Assembly: GCF_037975245.1 (NCBI RefSeq)
Contig: NC_092569.1
Coordinates: forward strand, 22,348,168 to 22,412,167
Direction of reading: 5' to 3'
Length of the DNA stretch: 64,000 bases
DNA from: Apostichopus japonicus
Lineage: Eukaryota > Echinodermata > Holothuroidea > Aspidochirotida > Stichopodidae
The notes beneath the pieces were generated by a model. That model was not told where the DNA came from. It worked only from the letters and a program-made list of their open reading frames with translations, and searched no databases. Every line of letters starts with the position of its first letter. Position 1 is the stretch's first letter. Shown here piece by piece: positions 55,302 through 64,000 of this stretch. A program made the position numbers and the translations under genes.

Positions 55302-58300
55302 GTAAGTTCTAGTACTTTTATCATTTTTAATTTAATCCAGCATAAAAGTCAAAGTCAATTCATTTTTGGTGCCTTCTAATGTAGCACACAGAAAATACAG
55401 AAAAGAATTTTAAACGCATTTCATTATAAACCTTCTTCAGTCATCTGTCGTAGTATATATATTTTAATGTACTTGCGCGATAACAGAATTTGAAACTAAA
55501 GTTTTGATTGTTCAAAAGATGATATCCGATATTGGAAATGGAGATATGATAACTCCTCAAATTCAGTACAATGTTAATATTTGGTATATTGTAGTGATCT
55601 GTATTGAAATAAACATCATTGTCTGTAACGCTTCAAAAGTCCGTAACAAATAATTCAAAAAATAAACGCAAAGGATATTGAAGTGTGTAGAGTAAACGTT
55701 CGAGTAGATTAAGATATACTTTTTTCAGAGTAATGAAATACTTAAAATTAATTTTAAGCCACCTACAAAAAGAGTCCCAAATTAAAACAAAGTAAAAACG
55801 TTCAAATCTTGAATAGCAATTCTCGTTTTGACTATATTTTAAAGTAAAGTTTTGATAGTTCAAAAGATTGTATATGATATTGGAAATGGAGACATAATAA
55901 TTCCTCAAATTCAATACAATGTTCATCATTTGGAATCCTGTATTTGTCTGTATCGAAATAAAAATGATGGTCTGTATCGCTTCAAAAGTGTGTGACAAAT
56001 AATTCAACAAAATAATAATAAACGCAAAGTATATTTCAGTAATTGGAGTTAACGTTGAAGTTGATTCAGTTACACCTTTTTCAGATTAAATTAAGTACTT
56101 AAATTATTTTAAACTCCCCACGAACCACAAAAGAGTCTCGAAATTGAAGCAAAAGACAAGCAATCAAATCTTGAACAGAAAGTCTCCTTTTGACTATATT
56201 TTAACAAATCAAGAAATAATAATCTAATGCTTTCAAGTTTGTTTATGTTTTACATTTATATCAGAAATTAAAAGCGTTAACCTTTAGAATTTCTGCAATG
56301 TGGTAAAGAAGGCTGTTGTATGTAAAGTAAAGGTGTTAGATAAAAGATCGGATAATAAGGATGGATTTTTTTTTGTGCAAATTCGATAAATAATTGTAAT
56401 ATTACTAGTAACTTAGTAACGTTCTGGAACCTTTTAAGACACAAACATCTAGTTAAACATTCAAAGTTCTTTAAATAAAAACGATATAAAAGTTGTATAA
56501 AATATTGAGCTCTTGTTGTGTTAGTAATTCATAAACCTGTATTCCTACCTTTCACTTTAAAAGTGAACATTAACCTGTTAATAGTATATCTCTCATAGGT
56601 ACAATTTCAGAACTATCCTGTGTTTAAAAAAGACGTGCTAAAATTTGCAATAGGATTTTATCATTAATGAAATCAGACATAATGCAGACTGTCATAAATG
56701 CAAGTTTTACCGATAGTGTAATTCAAATACGGTAGTTTTAAATATTAATAGAAACGTTATAGCTAAGATTTACATACCCACACTTTGAATATCTCGCTTC
56801 AGTTTCTTAACTTTATAATAATTAACGAGAAAAGAATTTTTTACTTGATATTAATTACAGTTTTCATCCGTCTAATTCAATTCACATTAAAACTTATGAT
56901 TTACTATAATGCCACCTATTTTGTATTCCGATGTGGATCTTCTTTATTTAACAGAAATCTATCAATTTCAATGAAGCAATGGACAAATAACAAAGTTAAA
57001 TTTTAATTGAGTAACCAATTTAGCGCAAAATTCTACATGATTTACTGAGGATAAAGAAAATTAAAGTTAATGCAAGACGTAAAAATGTCTGGACTTACAG
57101 TTTTGTCCAATTTGCCAAATTTAAATGAGAAAAGGCAAATATACATGAAATATATATCATTTAAATATACAAAGACCTTTTCGCAAAGTCTATAATAAAA
57201 CTTAAAGCAACTTAATAAATATTTCTTAATATTTGTAGAATCTGTAGAGCCTTTGTAGTTAACCCATAGATACATTTTTACATCCGTCAAAGATTTAGAA
57301 AAAAGGCAAATAAGTCATATTGCACATCGATTTGGCGAAAGAATGAATCAATATGATTTCACCTTCTAAACTTTGAGAACCATTGGCATATCATTCTTGT
57401 CAACTGCTTCTTCATTTAATGTATTGTAGTCTTACAAACGTTATACAACTCGTTTAAGATTATACAAGGATGAGAGAATTCAGAAAGTAAATAGAGCATG
57501 TTCTGAATTTCAAATAAAAGAATATACCAGCATACGTAAATTGTCATAATGTGATCTATTAAATCATATTTTGTGTGTAGCTTCAAGAAAGTAGACAATT
57601 CTATAATAACTCAAACAAGACAAATTGAAAAAAAATCGAAATCAATATTTTGTTAAAAGGACCCCTTCTTTGTCACTTAAAGTTAAAGGTTCGGTTATGA
57701 CTAAAACATTTTTTTTTAAAAACATTTTTGGGCACAATAATTTTTCAAACATAGAACAGTATCGTCAATATGAGTTTTTTTAGTACTGGTAAAGTTCCTG
57801 TGAGACTTGCTTCACCAGTGCGAAGCTATGTCAATCGTAAGTAAGCTGCATATTACGACCTTCGTTTCAGGTCAAAAAAAAAATTAAGAAACGGACGTAA
57901 TGTGTACTGTCAAATTAATTACTAAGAGAAATACGTTCAACTAAATACATGTAAGATAAAGTATTCTGCAACGTTATTGGCAACCATGTTGATGTTTTCT
58001 TATATTTGTAACTGTTTGTTCTTACGTTCGACTATCTACAAAAGTATGTGGATTTACAAACTAAAATCAGAAGATAGTAAGTAAATGTAAAACATTAATT
58101 TGTACTGTAAACATAAAGAAAACACATATTTTGCTTAATTCCAATGAAATTTGAAAATCGCTATTCGTCTAATACTTTTATTGCTCATAACTCCTACAAA
58201 GTAGTATGATTCGCGATCAATATAAATTCTTGGTTCAACAGATCGTAACCCATTCCAGCAAATATCTTATAAAAAATGTTAAGTCTCAATTTATTGCCGT

Positions 58301-61300
58301 TTCGAACAATATAAGTTCCGATAACTTTTCTCGACTACTTACTTAGAGTAAAAGATTCCGGGATACAGGATACATTGGAAAGACCTTACATCCAACTAAA
58401 TAGGCTGATAATTTTTTGAATATTCGAAAATTCAACATTTGTTGATTTGATCTTCTTTTTCTTTATGTCAGACTCTTAATAATTAAGATCACAGCGACTG
58501 TATGTTTGTATTTTAACACTGACAGTTTATTGCTGAACATTGATACTTAATATATTGACGATACGTTTGTACCTAAGGGCTACCTCTGTGTATTATTGTT
58601 ATGTTAGCTGAGCGATACAATTAGTTATTGGTATACATTTCTTAACCGAGTATGTCATAATAGCTTTAAAAAGGCACCTCATTTTACTTAAATTTGATCA
58701 CAACTAACAGTTACATCAATCCCATACTCGTAGATACATAACTTTTACGTCATTAATTATTATTTATAACAACACAAATAAAGTGTTACTTAGAAAGAAA
58801 AAAAAAACAACCGTAAGATAACAAAAAAGGGAGGAAGTTTTAATGCCATAACTTGTTGTCAGCCAGCAGAAGATTTTGCATTTTTCATTAACTATCTTTT
58901 TATCTATATTTTCCTCTGAAGTTTAATACACCATTTTCGATTGTAAAAAAAAAAGTATTTCCTTCTCAAAATAAACTGATATTCCGGAGCAATGTCTGTG
59001 TCTGTTTTTGTTTTAATGAAAAATACAATAGTAACAATTCATTTAAAGGGAATGCCACTTATAAGTTTTTCTAAAAAATATATGTCGTAATTTATTTATT
59101 CTGTATCATTAGCTAACAAATCTATACTTGAATTTGCTATTTCTGGTTCGGTTGTCACTTTAAAAAAAAAGGGGGTGTTGATATGTGTTTACAACATAAC
59201 CTGAAATTACATGTGCATTGTGCAATATTTGTCACTTCATTGATTTCGTTATGTTTTACACAGCTGGTACGAACATTTTAAATCTTCCCACTCCCTAACA
59301 CCTCAAAAATAGTAATATATTAAGTTTTCAATGTCAACATAAAAACCGTATAGGAAATTATCAGGATTTAATTCAGTAAGGTTATAATTATATTGTTTCC
59401 TGGTAGATATAAAGCTCTTACAGCATGTAAACGAAATAAGTGCATTTTCGCTTTAACTGTCTCGTCAATTTCTTTCTCTTCAGTGTAAAATTTCAAATGC
59501 AAAGATTGAGATTGATCTCTGTTTAGAAAGAACGACAATGCCTATATCAATTATTTTTTTGTCAACCAGGAAGGTTTAAGATTGGGGAATGCAAGTTAGA
59601 ATTGTAGAAGGAAGAGTTATTGTTGTAAAAACGTAAACACAACAGAGTACAATCATTTTCATCTGCTAGTCTAGTCTACACATTTAATTTGCATCTTAAT
59701 TCATTATCATTCGAGCGTTGTCTAATGAGCCCTCGAAGGATTTATGAGTACTGATTATTTATAGTGGTGCTAGGCTGTTTATCTGAATTCTGTTTAGTGT
59801 TAACCTATACCATGTCTCTTTTAACGGTACATTACAAATATCTGTATTAACACTTCTAATAGATTCAAACACTCCATGCCTTGGCGATACATGTTTTCAT
59901 CCTCCCACTCCCGTTGTTTGAGAGAGGAATGTGTGAACTTGTTAGCTTAATGTTTGAAATGGACAACTCGAGTAAAGATAAAAGCGAGTCGAGTGATTTG
60001 TGTTCATCATCGGTCCCCCTCTCTGTCTTCTCATTTCAATTGGAATACATTTTTCTTTCTAATTTCAAATGAACCAATTTCAATAATTTCAATTTCAATA
60101 GCAATATTGTTGCACCCATAGAGTAACTGACATCTTCGCTATCCCCAAATCTATCCAACCGGCAATCACTACTTGTTTTTTTAGTTGATGTATTCAAGTA
60201 GGCCCAGTAAGTATTTCCAGTAATACTTCTCAACGTAAATGGGACACACATTTCACATTTACTCCGTAATATAATGAAAACCTGTTTTCAAAAAAGTTTG
60301 AAATCTTTTTTCAGAGCTTGATATCCAGAGGTCACTGATTCGAATCATGTTCTATCCAAAAGCTCTTTGCTCTATTCCATTGTTTAAAACAACAAAGTCA
60401 CTTTCCTGTTATTCATTTACATATATATATATATCTTTTTTCTTCGGTTAGAGTGCCCAACAGACAAGTGATGGATCTACTAATGGAAAGATATTAGGTG
60501 AGTGATGCTTACCCCTCTTGATTCCAAATATGTAATTTAAATATAGTAAACCCTTGTTACATTATATTTATCATGTAAACAACACATGCATTAGGGCATG
60601 ATTTTTTTTTTTTGGGGTGGGTGTGGTTCGTCTGAAGTATTAGTGGACGAGAATGGAAGAGGAGGTAAGGTGTTTTGGAGCATTCAAATAGAAATCTATC
60701 TTAACAGTTAAACAAAACAGTCGATATAACTCATGTTAGATTTGTATGTATAGTGTAAAGTACGCAGTGTTAGGTTGTGCTGTTAGAGTAACTTTTTTCT
60801 GCAAAACTACAAGTGTGAGACCTTTCGGATAGTTGAAATTAAGAACGTGTTGTATGCAATATATGTAAACCAATATCAAACATGCAAAGTAAAAAAAATA
60901 ATGTAGACAATTTTTTATTTATTTCTTTGCTTTTTAGGTTCATCATCATTTTTCTTCTATCAACAATCGACTTATCCGAGAGATTGCAGAGAAGTTCAGG
61001 GGCAATGTTCATCCAATAACTCTTCCGGTGTCTTCATGATCAAACCAGATGGTTATCTGGATCCATTTGAGGTTTACTGTGATAACACCGACAGTTCCGG
61101 TGGATGGACGGTATGTCTTTGGTTTCTTGATCTTCTATCAACAATTGTCAGACTGAAACAATCATGTTCACAGCAGCTAGAAGAGTATTAACGATGTTAC
61201 TAACATAGGCGTTGGAGGCGGGGGGGGGGGGGGGGCTGGGGTGGCTGCAGCCCCACAACCAATTTTTTTTGTGAAACTTCGGGCAATATGCTGAGAATTT

Positions 61301-64000
61301 TTCGGGCACCAACTGAAAGAAGAAAAAATTGCAGTGTGTTTTTCAATATTTTTGGTGAAAATTCGGTCTATATGCTGAGAATTTTTCGGGCACCTACTGA
61401 AAAAAGAATAATTTGCAATGTGTTTTTCATTTTTTTTTTGGTGAAAATTCGGGCAATATGCTGAGAATTTTTCGGGCACCAACTGAAAGAAGAAAAATTT
61501 GCAGTGTGTTTTTCATTTTTTTTTTTGGTGAAAATTCGGGCAATATGCTGAGAATTTTTCGGGCATCTACTGAAAAAGAATAATTTGCAATGTGTTTTTC
61601 ATTTTTGGGGGGGGGGTGAAAATTCGGTCTATATGCTGAGAATTTTTCGGGCACCTACTGAAAAAGAATAATTTGCAATGTGTTTTTCATTTTTTGGGGG
61701 GCGAAAATTCGGGCAATATGCTGAGAATTTTTCGGGCACCTACTGAAAGAAGAATAATTTGCAATGTGTTTTCATTTTTTGGGGGGTGAAAATTCGGGAA
61801 ATATGCTGAGAATTTTTCGGGCATCTACTGAAAAAAGAATAATTTGCAATGCGTTTTTCAATGGTTAAACTGATATTATTATTATCGTTATTATTGTAAC
61901 GACTTCCCAAATAATTCTAACCAATATGGAAGGGTAATAACACGGAATATATAACCAAAATTTTTCGCGCTCTCCGCGCGCGTTCAACATCTTAATGTGC
62001 ATGTCAAATAGGCTTTCATCGGTTATCGGCATGTGATGTAAAACCGATGAATGCCTATTTGATAGCACATTAACATGTTGAACGCGCGCGGAGCGAACAA
62101 AAGTTTTGGTTATATTTTTCGGGCAAGTCGTTACAGCCCCCCCCCCCCCCCCCCCCCAATCAAATTAGGCTCCTACGCCTATGGTTACTAATATCGGTAA
62201 CAATGTTATATATGTTTAAGTTACATTGTGCTATTCATTTATTTTTTAATTACCTAAAGACAGAGACGGCTGTGCTGGATGCCAAATATTACGCATTGAG
62301 TGAAAGATCAGTAACTCTCAAATCATTTCGGTAACGACTCTGTCCATAGGTAATACAAAGGCGCACCGACGGGTCCATCGATTTCAGGCGCGACTGGGAC
62401 AGCTACAAGTCTGGCTTCGGGTTTCTCTCTCATGAATTCTGGCTTGGCAACGAGAAGTTGTCTTTCTTGACCAACCAGAAGAAATACCAATTGGTGATTG
62501 AGATAACCACATCAAGCGGTTACTTAATTCGGGTTTCTTACGATCATTTCCGTATAAGTGACGCCTTTAGTCACTTCAAGCTGGTCAACCTCGGAAACTA
62601 TTCTGGAGAGAATACTGGTGAGTTATCACGGAAAAAATTAGATATAAACGCAATATTATACCCACATTTCTTAAAAGGCTTTAATATATGTGAAGATTAC
62701 TTGTTTCGTGACGTCGTCAAACATTTCATTAGATGACAGATATGCAGGGTCATCAGGGGAGATTCACTGACAAACCTCTCTGGCCCATTTGGTACATCCA
62801 TCTATGGTCAACCATCGCTTTGATAAAAGAATACATCTGAACTTTATTTATCAAACACTTCATTCACTTCATTAGTTTCCTAGTAACATTAATGTAATAA
62901 TAATTCAAATTAATTTTGTCTTACAGATGCCATAACATTCACTTCATTGACACCAGCAAAAGATTGTCAGGAAATTTATGATGATGGTTCTAGAAACAAC
63001 GGTATATACAGCATCAAACCAACCGGATGGACGGGGTCAGCATTTGAGGTCTACTGTAACATGACTGACGGAGGAGGATGGACGGTAAGTGTTATAGCCT
63101 ACGATAAGCACGGAGATTACATTATGTAAAACCGATGAATGCCTATTTGATAGCACATTAACATGTTGAACGCGCGCGGAGCGAACAAAAATTTTGGTTA
63201 TATTTTTCGGGCAAGTCGTTACAGCCCCCCCCCCCCAATCAAATTAGGCTCCTACGCCTATGGTTACTAATATCGGTAACAATGTTATATATGTTTAAGT
63301 TACATTGTGCTATTCATTTATTTTTTAATTACCTAAAGACAGAGACGGCTGTGCTGGATGCCAAATATTACGCATTGAATGAAAGATCAGTAACTCTCAA
63401 ATCATTTCGGTAACGACTCTCTCCATAGGTAATACAAAGGCGTATCGACGGGTCCATCGATTTCAGGCGCGACTGGGACAGCTACAAGTCTGGCTTCGGG
63501 TTTTTCTATCATGAATTTTGGCTTGGCAACGAGAAGTTGTCTTTCTTGACCAACCAGAAGAAATACCAATTGGTGATTGAGATAACCACATCAAGCGGTT
63601 ACTTAATTCGGGTTTCTTACGATCATTTCCGTATAAGTGACGCCTTTAGTCACTTCAAGCTGGTCAACCTCGGAAACTATTCTGGAGAGAATACTGGTGA
63701 GTTATCACGGAAAAAATTAGATATAAACGCAATATTATACCTACATTTCTTAAAAGGCTTTAATATATGTGAAGATTACTTGTTTCGTGACGTCGTCAAA
63801 CATTTCATTAGATGACAGATATGCAGGGTCATCAGGGGAGATTCACTGACAAGCCTCTCTGGCCCATTTGGTACATCCATCTATGGTCAACCATCGCTTT
63901 GATAAAAGAATACATCTGAACTTTATTTATCAAACACTTCATTCACTTCATTAGTTTCCTAGTAACATTAATGTAATAATAATTCAAATTAATTTTATCT
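55225..64000 (+). CDS. Gene C: rearranged fibrinogen-related gene, runs off the window
   Basis: Exons seen: 55225-55301, 60452-60497, 60938-61110, 62350-62617, 62927-63084, 63429-63696; the window ends in the following intron. Exons 1-4 match gene B (signal peptide, linker, partial FBG). Exon 5 is a fusion: the first five codons of the TIL exon joined in frame to the FBG start of exon 6, so TIL and EGF-like modules are gone. Exon 6 is a duplicate of exon 4, giving a hybrid FBG whose N-terminal part comes from the second FBG and whose central part comes from the first. Phases agree from exon 2 onward. Exon 1 counts 77 nt against 78 in gene B because one T appears missing from a T-run; if real, this shifts the frame and stops in exon 2. 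No C-terminal FBG exon is visible. Confidence 0.75.
55302..60451 (+). other. Intron 1 of gene C
   Basis: 5.15 kb, collinear with intron 1 of gene B and AT-rich. No independent exon is recognised; a short TA run lies just before exon 2. Confidence 0.6.
60452..60497 (+). CDS. Gene C exon 2: linker
   Basis: 46 nt, phase 0 to 1 (SAQQTSDGSTNGKIL), nearly identical to gene B exon 2. Confidence 0.75.
60938..61110 (+). CDS. Gene C exon 3: FBG N-terminal subdomain
   Basis: Reads [30 protein letters not shown] and an intact GGWT, unlike the GVWT of gene B. Phase 1 to 0. Confidence 0.9.
61275..61865. repeat. Minisatellite inside the hAT-like element
   Basis: About seven units of 82-88 bp containing ATATGCTGAGAATTTTTCGGGC, with variable T/G-runs. 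The open frames seen on the minus strand across it are repeat translations, not a gene. Confidence 0.9.
61955..62110. repeat. Long inverted repeat (hairpin) at right end of the hAT-like element
   Basis: Arms of about 65 bp (AACCAAAATTTTTCGCGCTC; CGCGCGTTCAACAT) pair across a short loop near 62020-62036. The right arm plus terminus recurs at 63124-63270, starting in the loop. Confidence 0.85.
62350..62617 (+). CDS. Gene C exon 4: FBG central subdomain
   Basis: Reads [28 protein letters not shown] and YSGENTG. 268 nt, phase 0 to 1. Confidence 0.9.
62927..63084 (+). CDS. Gene C exon 5: fused TIL-start/FBG-start exon
   Basis: Opens DAITF as the TIL exon of gene B does (39059), then continues TSLTPAKDCQEIYDDG to DGGGWT as the FBG half of gene B exon 6 (39614-39757). 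About 541 bp relative to gene B are missing and the frame is kept. Phase 1 to 0. Confidence 0.88.
63429..63696 (+). CDS. Gene C exon 6: duplicated FBG central subdomain
   Basis: Duplicate of exon 4 with five substitutions, all in the first 100 bp: three change the protein (T to I after QRR, L to F and S to Y before HEFW). The remaining 170 bp are identical. Phase 0 to 1, so it splices in frame to exon 5. Confidence 0.88.

Larger units (their letters stand above)
61204..62183. mobile_element. Non-autonomous hAT-like DNA transposon in intron 3 of gene C
   Basis: The ends are inverted (CATAGGCGTTGGAGGC on the left; the right end's reverse complement is CATAGGCGTAGGAGCC). It is flanked by the 8-bp target duplication GTTACTAA at 61196-61203 and 62184-62191. 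Gene B lacks it at the same intron position. An 8-bp duplication fits the hAT superfamily. No transposase is encoded. Confidence 0.85.
52205..62926 (+). repeat. Segmental duplication copy 2 (contains gene C)
   Basis: Partner of 28690-39060. Similarity is highest around the promoter and exon 1 (about 54590-55310), with only scattered differences there, and lower in the long intron. It differs by a hAT-like insertion at 61204-62183 and a small insertion near 54320-54405. Confidence 0.85.
62037..64000. repeat. 1087-bp direct tandem duplication
   Basis: 62037-63123 recurs from 63124 to the window end with an offset of 1087 bp before poly-C length differences. The junction joins the intron after exon 5 (ACATTATG) to the hairpin loop of the hAT-like element (ATGTAAAACCG), sharing ATG/TGTAA microhomology. 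The second copy continues beyond the window. Confidence 0.9.

Noticed and set aside
61177-61654. Minus-strand open frames with repeated RKILSILPEFSP
   Set aside because: They are the minisatellite of the hAT-like transposon read in one frame; the G- and T-runs change the frame between units.

Overview
The window is animal nuclear DNA: AT-rich, intron-dense and repeat-laden, with GT-AG exons that keep phase across kilobases. The gene content (SRCR, WSC, sushi, fibrinogen-related, TIL and EGF-like domains) suggests an invertebrate deuterostome, most likely an echinoderm such as a sea cucumber. That placement is inferred from domain repertoire only.

Left part (1-12.2 kb). After the decayed 3' end of a CR1/L2-type LINE, one complete eight-exon gene lies on the minus strand (11450 to 4296). 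It encodes a 649-residue single-pass receptor-like protein: signal peptide, SRCR, WSC, sushi, Ser/Thr-rich stalk, transmembrane helix and a 143-residue tail with tyrosine motifs and a C-terminal S-T-V. Its introns hold a foldback MITE, a 9-bp minisatellite and long TA tracts. A tRNA-derived SINE follows near 12.0 kb.

Middle and right (13.3-64 kb). This is a tandem cluster of secreted fibrinogen-related genes on the plus strand. Gene A (16685-26892) is intact and encodes 533 residues: signal peptide, the first two thirds of a fibrinogen (FBG) domain without its C-terminal ligand/Ca subdomain, a TIL domain, a TILa/EGF-like module, then a complete FBG domain. Gene B (32057-42111) has the same exon plan but a stop codon in its last exon. 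Gene C (55225 to beyond the window) has lost the TIL and EGF exons by an in-frame deletion and regained FBG exons by a 1.09-kb tandem duplication. Genes B and C sit in a duplicated block of about 10 kb (about 28.7-39.06 and 52.2-62.9 kb). Between them lie relic last exons (44.3-46.0 kb) and a second, decayed copy of gene A's promoter and signal-peptide exon (47-49.9 kb).

Repeats shape the cluster. Upstream of gene A is an 89-bp satellite organised into 11-mer higher-order repeats. Three LINE families, a hAT-like non-autonomous transposon with an internal minisatellite, two foldback MITE copies and a possible hammerhead-ribozyme motif are also present. The fibrinogen-related genes look like a rapidly duplicating, exon-shuffling family of secreted recognition lectins. 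An immune role is inferred from the family, not shown here. All gene models come from reading splice signals and phase by eye.
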